The notes below the pieces were generated by a model that did not search any database, had not been told where the DNA came from, and was given only the letters and a program-made list of their open reading frames with translations. The position numbers and the translations under genes were made by a program. Below, in pieces: positions 1 through 5,731 of a stretch of DNA of 23,665 nt (within the stretch, counting starts at the first letter, position 1; every line of letters starts with the position of its first letter). The DNA is from an uncultured Lysobacteraceae bacterium (GTDB lineage Bacteria; Pseudomonadota; Gammaproteobacteria; Xanthomonadales; Xanthomonadaceae), in contig CAMLLG010000061.1 of assembly GCA_946480825.1 (NCBI GenBank), forward strand, positions 1-23,665. The letters are read 5' to 3'.

Positions 1-1484
1 AGGATCGCGGCCTGGGTCGCGGTGCCGCCCGGCTCGGTCACGGTCTGCATCATCCGCAGCACCTCATGGGCGATCTTCGGCTCCAGGATCTGCTCGCTTT
101 CGCCCGCCTCGCCCTTGATGAAGGTCGGCACCACCGTGCGGCCGCCGTTGCCCAGCGTCGCGTAGACACGCGCGATCTGCAGCGGCGTCGCGTTCATGCC
201 GTAACCGTAGGCCATCGTCTGCTTGGTCGTGCCGCTCCAGAATTCCGGTTTCGGCAGGTTGCCCGGGCTTTCGCCGGGGAAGCCGCTGCCGGTGACGCGG
301 CCATAGCCGAAACGACTGAGGAACTCGTGGAACTGCCGCTTTTCCAGGCGATGGACGATTTTCGCCGAACCCACGTTGGAGCTTTTGCGGATCACGCCGG
401 TGGTGTCGAGCACGCCGTAATTGTGCGTGTCGGTGGTCCGCCAGCGGCCGTTCGCGATCCAGCCGGGATTGGTGTCGAAGATCGTCTGCGGCGTGATCAC
501 GCCCGCTTCCAGCCCGGCGGCCACGGTCAACGGCTTCATCGTCGATCCGGGCTCGATCACGTCGGTCACCGCACGATTGCGGTGCGCATCGCGGTTGCCG
601 ACACTCACCGCATTCGGGTTGAACGACGGCAGGTTGGCCATCGCCAGCACTTCGCCGGTCGCGACGTCCAGCACCACCACCGAACCGCTGACCGCGCGGG
701 TTTCCTGCAGCGCGCGCTTCAGTTCGCGATAGGCCAGGAACTGGATGCGGCGATCGATGGTGAGGGTGATGTTCTGCCCCGGCTCTGCCGGGCGGATCAG
801 ATCGACTTCCTCGACGATCCGGCCGCGGTTGTCGCGGATCACGCGCTTCGCGCCGGGGCGGCCGGACAGCATCTCGTCGAACGCGAGTTCCAGACCTTCC
901 TGGCCGCGGTCGTCGATGTTGGTGAAACCGAGCACATGGGCGATGGCCTCGCCCTGCGGATAGAAGCGACGGTACTCGCGCTGCGACGACACGCCCGGTA
1001 CGTCCAGCGCCAGGATCCGGCGCGCTTCGGCCGGGTTGATGCGGCGTTTGAGATACACGAATTCCTTGTCCGCGCGCTGGGTCAGCTTTCGGGTGAGGGT
1101 TTCGGCATCCACGTCCAGCGCCGCCGCGAGCTGCGGCAGCCGGTTCGGATACTTCAGCAGTTCCTTCGGATTCGCGGTGATCGATTCGACCGGCGTCGAT
1201 ACCGCCAGCGGCTCGCCGTTGCGGTCGGTGATCATGCCGCGGCTGGTCGGGATCTCGATCTCGCGCAGAAAACGCTCGTCGCCCTGCTTCTGGTAGAACT
1301 CGTTGCGGACCAGTTGCAGGTCCACCGCGCGCGCCACCAGCGCCAACGCGCAGATGCCGAGCGCGCCCGAGACCAGCATCAACCGGCCGCGCAGATTGAA
1401 CTGCGCGCGCGCGCGCGACGCCGGGCCGCGTCGATCGTTGCCGCGCTTGCGCCAGTCCGCGAGACGTTCGAACAGTCGGTTCAT
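1..1484 (-). CDS. ftsI: Peptidoglycan D,D-transpeptidase FtsI (PBP3), C-terminus beyond the window
   Basis: Septal class B penicillin-binding protein that cross-links peptidoglycan at the division site, anchored in the inner membrane with a periplasmic catalytic domain. Translation begins [15 protein letters not shown] single membrane segment lies near residues 35-55, followed by the dimerisation/pedestal domain. The catalytic SxxK motif is STMK with nucleophile Ser314, and the SxN motif is SSN at 368-370. The KTG motif should lie just past the window edge; 494 codons are visible and the frame is open. The ATG overlaps the ftsL stop by 4 bp (ATGA), so the two are translationally coupled. Order mraZ-rsmH-ftsL-ftsI is the standard head of the dcw cluster, and murE would be expected next. 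Identification is secure. Confidence 0.96.
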   Translation of the reverse strand, partial: MNRLFERLADWRKRGNDRRGPASRARAQFNLRGRLMLVSGALGICALALVARAVDLQLVRNEFYQKQGDERFLREIEIPTSRGMITDRNGEPLAVSTPVESITANPKELLKYPNRLPQLAAALDVDAETLTRKLTQRADKEFVYLKRRINPAEARRILALDVPGVSSQREYRRFYPQGEAIAHVLGFTNIDDRGQEGLELAFDEMLSGRPGAKRVIRDNRGRIVEEVDLIRPAEPGQNITLTIDRRIQFLAYRELKRALQETRAVSGSVVVLDVATGEVLAMANLPSFNPNAVSVGNRDAHRNRAVTDVIEPGSTMKPLTVAAGLEAGVITPQTIFDTNPGWIANGRWRTTDTHNYGVLDTTGVIRKSSNVGSAKIVHRLEKRQFHEFLSRFGYGRVTGSGFPGESPGNLPKPEFWSGTTKQTMAYGYGMNATPLQIARVYATLGNGGRTVVPTFIKGEAGESEQILEPKIAHEVLRMMQTVTEPGGTATQAAI

Positions 1485-1747
1485 GGGCGCAGCACCACGA
1501 TGTCGCCCGGTTCCGGCGTTTTCATGCCGAGACGGTCGCGCGCGACCTTGTCGATGCGGTTGCTTTCGGCCCAGGTCGCCTGTTCCAGCTGCAGGCGGCT
1601 GAATTCGATGTTGAGCGCATCGCGCGCCTTCTCCAGTCGCGACAGCTCGATGAACAACTGGCGGTGGCGGTAGCGCGCATGCACCACGCCGATCGCGGAG
1701 ATCAGGTTGGCCAGCACCAGCACGGCGACGATCACGCGCAGGCTCAT
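1481..1747 (-). CDS. ftsL: Cell division protein FtsL
   Basis: Small bitopic division protein of 88 aa that forms the FtsQ-FtsL-FtsB subcomplex and recruits and activates FtsW-FtsI at the septum. Residues 4-22 form one hydrophobic membrane segment ([18 protein letters not shown]). A charged, heptad-like periplasmic coiled coil follows at roughly 25-65 ([20 protein letters not shown]). The C-terminus has the [17 protein letters not shown] segment typical of proteobacterial FtsL. Both ends overlap neighbours by 4 bp (ATGA with rsmH and with ftsI). Sequence conservation in this family is low, so the call rests on size, topology, C-terminal motif and position. Confidence 0.93.
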   Translation of the reverse strand: MSLRVIVAVLVLANLISAIGVVHARYRHRQLFIELSRLEKARDALNIEFSRLQLEQATWAESNRIDKVARDRLGMKTPEPGDIVVLRP

Positions 1748-2721
1748 GCGTCACCGCCGATCTTTTCGGCCACGCGCAATACCGCGCTGCGCGCGCGGGG
1801 ATTGGCCGCGGTTTCGGCCTCGGTCGCCTTCCGGGCATCGCCGATCATGCGCAGGGTCGGGGTGAACGCGATCTCCACCGGCATCCGGCGGTTCGCCGGC
1901 GGCGCCTTGGCGCGCGCGGCGATGAAACGCTTGACGATGCGGTCCTCCAGCGAATGGAAGCTGATCACCGCCAGCCGGCCGCCGGGCTTCAGCGCGGCGC
2001 AGGCGGCGTCGAGGCCGCGTTCCAGATCTTCCAGCTCGCGGTTGATGAAGATGCGGATCGCCTGGAAGCTGCGGGTCGCCGGGTGGATCTTCTGGGCACC
2101 ACGCGGCACCACCGAGGCGATCAGTTCGGCCAGCTGCGCGGTGCGCAGCAGCGGCGTCTCGCCGCGGCGGGCGACGATCGCGCGGGCGATGCGCCGGCTC
2201 TGCTTTTCTTCGCCGTACGTCCACAGCACGTCGGCGATCTCGCGCTCGTCGGCGCGCGCCAGCCACTGCGCCGCGCTTTCGCCGGAGTCCGGGTCCATGC
2301 GCATGTCCAGCGGCCCGTCCTTGCCGAAGCTGAAACCGCGCTCGGCCACGTCGAGCTGCGGCGAAGACACGCCGAGATCGAACAGGATGCCGTCCAGCCC
2401 CTGCTGCGCGAGCTCCCAGTGGGCGAGATCGATGAAGCTGCCGCGGCGGATCGCGACGCGCGCGTCCGCGCCGAACGCATGTTCGGCGACGCGGATCGCT
2501 TCGGGATCCTTGTCCATCAGCAGCAACCGGCCTCCGTCGTTCAGGCGTTCCAGCACGCCACGGGCATGACCGCCACGCCCGAAGGTGCCATCGAGATACG
2601 TTCCATCCTTCCGAATCCGCAGCCCGTCCATGACCTGCACGAACATCACCGGCACGTGCAGCACTGGCGAATGCAGCCCCGGCAGGTGGGCGGGCACCGG
2701 ACCCGCGCCACCCGCGGTCAC
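1744..2721 (-). CDS. rsmH: 16S rRNA (cytosine(1402)-N(4))-methyltransferase RsmH
   Basis: S-adenosylmethionine-dependent methyltransferase that N4-methylates C1402 in the P site of 16S rRNA (formerly MraW). The SAM-binding motif [11 protein letters not shown] is at residues 42-52. Further family hallmarks are [37 protein letters not shown]-like [12 protein letters not shown], and [18 protein letters not shown] near the C-terminus. The open frame runs upstream to 3078, but that part overlaps mraZ. The GTG at 2721 is chosen because it overlaps the mraZ stop as GTGA, matching the 4-bp overlaps throughout this operon; no ATG precedes the conserved HVPVM segment. This gives 325 aa, normal for the family. 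The next gene, ftsL, overlaps by 4 bp. Confidence 0.95.
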   Translation of the reverse strand: MTAGGAGPVPAHLPGLHSPVLHVPVMFVQVMDGLRIRKDGTYLDGTFGRGGHARGVLERLNDGGRLLLMDKDPEAIRVAEHAFGADARVAIRRGSFIDLAHWELAQQGLDGILFDLGVSSPQLDVAERGFSFGKDGPLDMRMDPDSGESAAQWLARADEREIADVLWTYGEEKQSRRIARAIVARRGETPLLRTAQLAELIASVVPRGAQKIHPATRSFQAIRIFINRELEDLERGLDAACAALKPGGRLAVISFHSLEDRIVKRFIAARAKAPPANRRMPVEIAFTPTLRMIGDARKATEAETAANPRARSAVLRVAEKIGGDA

Positions 2722-3164
2722 AGCTGCAGATCGAGCATCGCCTCGCCGAGATCCGCATCGCTCAGCGTCATGCGGATCTGCGCGTGGTGCGCCTGCTCGC
2801 TCCACAATTCGAACTTGTCGCCCATGCCCAACAGCACGGCGCGCTTGTCGATGCCCACCGCGCTGCGATGGCTCGCCGGAACGCCGATGCGACCGTTGCC
2901 GTCGGGTTCGACGAACGTGGCCGCGCCCACCAGCTTCAGCTGCAGACTGCGGCTGACGCTCTTGGTGCGCGGCAACGCGTTGACCTGGTCCCGCACCTTC
3001 TCCCAGACCGGCTGGGGATAGAGGTAGAGCGATCCGGCTTCGAACGGGTTGTAGGTGATGACCAGCCGGCTGTCGCACGCCCGCGCGATCAAGTCCCGAT
3101 AGCTGGTCGGAATCGCCAGCCGGCCCTTGTCGTCGATCGTGATGGCGGTCTCACCTTGAAACAC
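2718..3164 (-). CDS. mraZ: Transcriptional regulator / division protein MraZ
   Basis: First gene of the dcw cluster, 148 aa. MraZ is a ring-forming DNA-binding protein with two AbrB-like (SpoVT) swapped-hairpin domains that represses its own operon by binding TGGG repeats. Domain one contains [17 protein letters not shown] (residues about 8-24). Domain two contains [17 protein letters not shown] (about 84-100). The start is a GTG (MFQGETAI), preceded by a short AGGG-type ribosome binding site. The stop overlaps the rsmH GTG by 4 bp. A promoter candidate and degenerate TGGG repeats lie upstream on the same strand. Confidence 0.96.
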   Translation of the reverse strand: MFQGETAITIDDKGRLAIPTSYRDLIARACDSRLVITYNPFEAGSLYLYPQPVWEKVRDQVNALPRTKSVSRSLQLKLVGAATFVEPDGNGRIGVPASHRSAVGIDKRAVLLGMGDKFELWSEQAHHAQIRMTLSDADLGEAMLDLQL

Positions 3165-3215
3165 GTATACCCTGCCCGGTCGCGCCCGTCTCGGCGGGCT
3201 TGGTCAACACGAAAA

Positions 3216-3240
3216 AACCACGAATCACCCGGTTTTCCCA
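3216..3240 (-). promoter_or_regulatory. Degenerate MraZ-box-like repeats (TGGG-type)
   Basis: On the minus strand the leader carries TGGGA (from 3240), CGGGT (from 3231) and TGGTT (from 3220), with G-tracts 9 and 11 bp apart. MraZ operators in Enterobacteria are TGGGN repeats with a 10-bp period just downstream of the promoter, so location and periodicity fit. The sequence match is imperfect for two of the three repeats, so this is a tentative autorepression site. Confidence 0.35.
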
Positions 3241-3249
3241 CGAGTCGCC

Positions 3250-3278
3250 ACATTAGGAGCGCCACACAGGGTTGTCAA
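3250..3278 (-). promoter_or_regulatory. Probable sigma70 promoter of the mraZ-ftsI operon
   Basis: Read on the minus strand there is a perfect -35 box TTGACA (3278-3273), a 17-bp spacer and a -10-like TAATGT (3255-3250). Transcription would start near 3243, giving an ~80-nt leader before the mraZ GTG at 3164. The -35 match and ideal spacing are seen directly; the -10 is only 3 of 6. Position upstream of the first dcw gene fits the known Pmra promoter. Confidence 0.55.
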
Positions 3279-3370
3279 CAACTTTATGCACCGAATTTCA
3301 CTAGGCGCGTCAATGACTTGCGGCAATGTTCACAGAATAGTTCAAGGTTTATCCACAAGCCCCTGTTTCG

Positions 3371-3385
3371 TCTCAAATTTTGAGA
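3371..3385. repeat. AT-rich perfect inverted repeat in the mraZ-arsR intergenic region
   Basis: The gene-free stretch 3165-3509 separates the divergent mraZ and arsR genes. It holds the mraZ promoter side (3210-3280), two ArsR-type dyads (3461-3518) and this isolated palindrome, TCTCAAA-T-TTTGAGA, with 7-bp arms. The section 3280-3480 is clearly richer in A/T than its surroundings. No convincing coding frame is seen there. The role of the palindrome is unknown; it could be a further regulator site or chance. Confidence 0.3.
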
Positions 3386-3460
3386 TTCTGGCGCCTGAAC
3401 GGCTTCCGGATCGAGGCGCAGACGATGCATAAGAAACGCGTCAAGACCTCCAAAGAAATA

Positions 3461-3478
3461 TTCAACGACATGGTTGAC
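3461..3478. promoter_or_regulatory. ArsR-type operator, upstream copy
   Basis: Imperfect dyad TTCAACGACATGGTTGAC; the arms TCAAC (3462-3466) and GTTGA (3473-3477) are exact inverted repeats. A second, related dyad is centred exactly 40 bp downstream. The right arm contains a perfect TTGACA (3474-3479) that could serve as the arsR -35 box, so binding here would block the promoter. Autorepression through such dyads is common for ArsR-SRPBCC pairs; the binding itself is inference. Confidence 0.6.
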
Positions 3479-3500
3479 AATTCGAAACGCGCGTGCAACG

Positions 3501-3518
3501 TTCAACCACATGATTGAA
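3501..3518. promoter_or_regulatory. ArsR-type operator, start-codon copy
   Basis: Dyad TTCAACCACATGATTGAA, symmetrical apart from one mismatched pair. It shares the TTCAAC...TTGA pattern with the dyad at 3461-3478, centre to centre 40 bp. The ATG chosen for arsR (3510-3512) lies inside it, so repressor binding would cover the transcription and translation start. Confidence 0.6.
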
Positions 3519-3875
3519 TATCAGCCACAGCATCTCGACCGGGTCTTCCAGGCACTCGCCGACCCCACCCGCCGGGCGATGCTGGCGGACCTCAGCCAGC
3601 GCGAACGAAGCGTCGGCGAACTCGCCGCCCCGCACCGGATCAGCCTCGCGGCCGCCTCGAAACACATCAAGACGCTCGAACGCGCGGGCCTGGTGAAGCG
3701 CACCGTGACCGGCCGCACGCATCGCTGCGCCCTGGACGCGGCGCCGCTGGCCGACGCCGACGCCTGGCTGCGGCGCTACGCCGCGTTCTGGAATGCGCGT
3801 CTCGGTGCCCTGCAGGCATTGCTGGACAGCGAAACGGACAAGACCGCCACACCCGACAAGGAGTTTTCGCCATGA
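3510..3875 (+). CDS. ArsR-family winged-helix repressor
   Basis: Predicted 121-aa metalloregulator-like transcription factor. It starts MIEYQPQHLDRVFQALADPTRRAML, the usual ArsR opening where ALADPTRR is the family signature. The helix-turn-helix follows (VGELAAPHRISLAAASKHIKTLERAGLVKR, about residues 33-62), then a wing (VTGRTHRCALD). No cysteine metal site such as CVC is visible, so it belongs to the non-metal ArsR group usually paired with SRPBCC proteins. It overlaps the downstream gene by 4 bp (ATGA). The frame stays open to a TTG at 3474, but homology begins at the 3510 ATG. That ATG has no clear Shine-Dalgarno, and a TTGACA 30 bp upstream places the likely transcript start at or near it, so the mRNA may be leaderless. 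Confidence 0.9.
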   Translation: MIEYQPQHLDRVFQALADPTRRAMLADLSQRERSVGELAAPHRISLAAASKHIKTLERAGLVKRTVTGRTHRCALDAAPLADADAWLRRYAAFWNARLGALQALLDSETDKTATPDKEFSP

Positions 3876-4420
3876 ACGACCACGGCACCCTCATCGCCGA
3901 CGACACCATCCGCTTCGAACGCCTGCTGCCGGGCCCGATCGAACGCGTCTGGGCGTTTCTCACCGAGTCCGACAAGCGCGCGCTGTGGCTTGCCGGCGGC
4001 CAGATGGCACTCGAGAACGGCGGCGATGTGGCCCTGCACTTCCGCAACGCGGACCTGTCGGACGACGACGATCCCGCGCCGGAGAAATATCGCGATTACG
4101 AGAACACCGGCAGCATGTTCGGCCGGATCACCCGCTGCGAACCGCCGCATCGCCTGAGCTACACGTGGACGGATCTGCCCGGCGAGATCGACGAGGAAGA
4201 CTCCGAAGTGAGTTTCGAACTCACGACCGAAGGCGACCGGGTCCGACTGATCCTCGTGCATCGACGATTGCAGGCGCACGAACGGCTCAGCGTCGCCGGC
4301 GGCTGGCATACGCACCTGGGCATTCTCGAAGACCGGCTCGCGGGCCGCACGGCGCGCCCGTTCTGGCGCACGCACACGCGACTGGAAGCGGAATATGCCG
4401 AGCGGCTGGGTATCGAGTAA
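3872..4420 (+). CDS. SRPBCC / AHSA1-like (START-fold) protein
   Basis: 182-aa cytosolic protein of the Activator of Hsp90 ATPase homologue 1-like group of the SRPBCC superfamily. Visible features are the opening strand IRFERLLPGPIERVWAFLTESDKRALWLAGG (residues about 13-43), the GRITRCEPPHRLSYTWTD strand pair (about 84-101), the VSFELTTEGDRVRLILVHRRL strands, and the C-terminal helix with GGWHTHLGILEDRLAGR. The fold forms a hydrophobic ligand cavity; the natural ligand is not predictable. It is translationally coupled to the ArsR gene, an arrangement seen widely, in which the pair forms one autoregulated operon. The stop is followed by only 28 bp before the rnpB-derived repeats begin. Confidence 0.88.
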   Translation: MNDHGTLIADDTIRFERLLPGPIERVWAFLTESDKRALWLAGGQMALENGGDVALHFRNADLSDDDDPAPEKYRDYENTGSMFGRITRCEPPHRLSYTWTDLPGEIDEEDSEVSFELTTEGDRVRLILVHRRLQAHERLSVAGGWHTHLGILEDRLAGRTARPFWRTHTRLEAEYAERLGIE

Positions 4421-4448
4421 TCGCGATTCCGGAGCGCACAGGCCAGAG

Positions 4449-4610
4449 CATCGTCTCGCTCTGGCCATGCATGCATGAGGCGCGCGCCGGTGATTCCCCC
4501 GCCGCCCCCTGAGCTCGCGCAACGCGCGAGCGGGGGTCTGGAGGTGCGCAGCGAGGCCCAAGGTTTGCGCAGCGAACTTTGGGATCGATCTGGGCACAGC
4601 CCGGATCGAG
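4449..4610. repeat. Partial copy of the rnpB-downstream repeat unit
   Basis: This is a divergent 162-bp copy of the last ~168 bp of the ~275-bp unit found at 4611-4884 and 4885-5159. It starts at the CATCGTCTC block (offset ~107 in the unit) and lacks the part derived from the RNase P RNA 3' end. It retains the CTCGCGC-AA-CGCGCGAG hairpin. It also keeps the long hairpin before the unit end in altered sequence (CCCAAGGTTTGC / GCGAACTTTGGG), with pairing kept through G-T wobbles. It is the outermost and oldest-looking copy, next to the SRPBCC gene end. Short open frames across it are not credible genes. Confidence 0.75.
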
Positions 4611-4884
4611 GCGCAGACCCGGTCGATGAGCCGGGTTCTGTCGTGGACAGTCATTCCTCCAGGCGCATCGTCGCCGATACGCTCAAGCAACCTCGCGAGC
4701 GCACGTGCCGCGGCATCGTCTCCCTCGGGCCTTGCGCCCGTGAGGCCGTGCGCGCCGGTGATCCCCCTGCCCCTGAGTCAGGGGCGGCTCGCGCAACGCG
4801 CGAGCGGGGGGCTGGAGGTGCTCGCCGGGGCCCACGATTCGCGCGGCGAATCGTGGGGTTTTCCCGGGCACATCCGGAAAAACA
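4611..4884. repeat. rnpB 3'-end tandem repeat, distal full unit (274 bp)
   Basis: The unit starts at GCGCAG and carries, in minus orientation, a diverged copy of the last ~120 nt of RNase P RNA. The conserved block (GTCGTGGACAGTCATTCCTC and neighbours) is intact, but the CCCGGAGACACCGCGG helix is altered. The spacer follows with three hairpins: CCCCTGA/TCAGGGG, GCTCGCG/CGCGAGC, and a 12-bp CCCACGATTCGC/GCGAATCGTGGG stem followed on the plus strand by GTTTTCCC. It lies in tandem with the unit at 4885-5159. Confidence 0.85.
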
Positions 4885-5159
4885 GCGCAGAGCCGATCGA
4901 TAAGCCGGGTTCTGTCGTGGACAGTCATTCCTCTAGGCGCATCGTCGCCGATACGCTCAAGCAACCTACCCGGAGACACCGCGGGCCGCGGCATCGTCTC
5001 CCTCTGGACTTGCGCCCGTGAGACCGTGCGCGCCGGTGATCCCCCTGCCCCTGAGTCAGGGGGCGGCTCGCGCAACGCGCGAGCGGGGGCTGGATGTGCT
5101 CGCCGGAGCCCACGATTCGCGCAGCGAATCGCGGGGGTTTTCCGGGCACACCGAAAAAA
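4885..5159. repeat. rnpB 3'-end tandem repeat, proximal full unit (275 bp)
   Basis: Its first ~120 bp match the genuine rnpB 3' end (from 5160) almost perfectly, with two differences in the first 13 bases and then ~100 identical bases. Identity ends where the real gene continues into its upstream part (the GCAAGACCAAATAGG region). The rest is the same three-hairpin spacer as in the distal unit. Near identity with the functional gene points to recent duplication or gene conversion. E. coli also has tandem repeats beginning with the 3' end of rnpB, so the arrangement has a parallel. Confidence 0.88.
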
Positions 5160-5530
5160 GCGCAGAGTCGGTCGATAAGCCGGGTTCTGTCGTGGACAGT
5201 CATTCCTCTAGGCGCATCGTCGCCGATACGCTCAAGCAACCTACCCGGAGACACCGCGGGCCGCGGCATCGTCTCCCTATTTGGTCTTGCTCCCGGTGGG
5301 GTTTGCCGTGCCGGTCCGTTGCCGGACTCGCGGTGCGCTCTTACCGCACCATTTCACCCTTGCCACGCATTCCGAAGAACCGTTCGGCGGTATCTTTCTG
5401 TTGCACTTTCCGTCGGCTCGCGCCGCCCAGGCGTTACCTGGCACCGTGCCCTGTGGAGCCCGGACTTTCCTCGGCATGCGCCGCCACCGAAGCGGAGGCG
5501 CATGACGCGACTGTCTGACCGGCTCTGCGC
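5160..5530 (-). ncRNA. rnpB: RNase P RNA (M1 RNA, bacterial type A)
   Basis: Catalytic RNA that removes the 5' leader from pre-tRNAs. On the minus strand the conserved blocks appear in order: CAGACAGTCGC after P1, GAGGAAAGTCCGGGCTCC (CR-I), GGTGCCAGGTAACGCCTGG, AAAGTGCAACAGAAAG, the CAAACCCCACCGGGAGCAAG stretch leading into ACCAAATAGG, GAATGACTGTCCACGACAG, and the 3' terminal AGAACCCGGCTTATCG. The ends are set by the P1 helix: 5' GCGCAGAGCCGGTC pairs with 3' GACCGACTCTGCGC over 14 positions with one C-A mismatch. A T6 run follows the 3' end directly. Length of ~371 nt is typical. Open frames overlapping it are artefacts. Confidence 0.97.
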
Positions 5531-5534
5531 GGGC

Positions 5535-5562
5535 ATTGTCGCACGAACCGCGCCTCGCTCAC
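5535..5562 (-). promoter_or_regulatory. Probable rnpB promoter
   Basis: On the minus strand a -10-like GACAAT (5540-5535, 4 of 6 consensus) ends about 5 nt before the predicted RNA 5' end at 5530, the right distance for a transcription start. With a 16-bp spacer the -35 would be GTGAGC (3 of 6). The -10 spacing is the main support; the -35 is weak. Confidence 0.45.
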
Positions 5563-5731
5563 CGTGCGGGCCGCCCGATGAAACACGGCATGCATGCGGT
5601 TGCGCTACGCTAGGCGCGCCGGCGCTCTGCCGCCCGCCGGCAGCGAAAGGACGTCCTCTTCCGCCCGTTGCGAGGATCATCGCTTGCCGATTGCGCGAAC
5701 AGCAGGACACGATGCCGCGATCCGCCGCGCG

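Noticed and set aside
66..1673. 535-codon plus-strand open frame over ftsI/ftsL
   Set aside because: It is the antisense shadow of ftsI and ftsL, whose motifs are unambiguous. Long shadow frames are expected at this GC content; the same holds for 1954-3021, 5354-7414, 8536-10005, 11236-12489 and 14785-17157.
3284..3511. 75-codon minus-strand open frame upstream of mraZ
   Set aside because: It overlaps the arsR operators and the mraZ promoter, has no recognisable domain and lies in AT-richer intergenic DNA.
4449..5280. Possible CRISPR array
   Set aside because: Repeat units are ~275 bp, contiguous and derived from rnpB. There are no short repeats with unique spacers and no cas genes.
4475..5518. 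Several open frames of 60-170 codons across the rnpB and repeat region
   Set aside because: They recur because the DNA is tandemly repeated and GC-rich, and they overlap a structured RNA gene. They show no ribosome binding sites or protein-like features.
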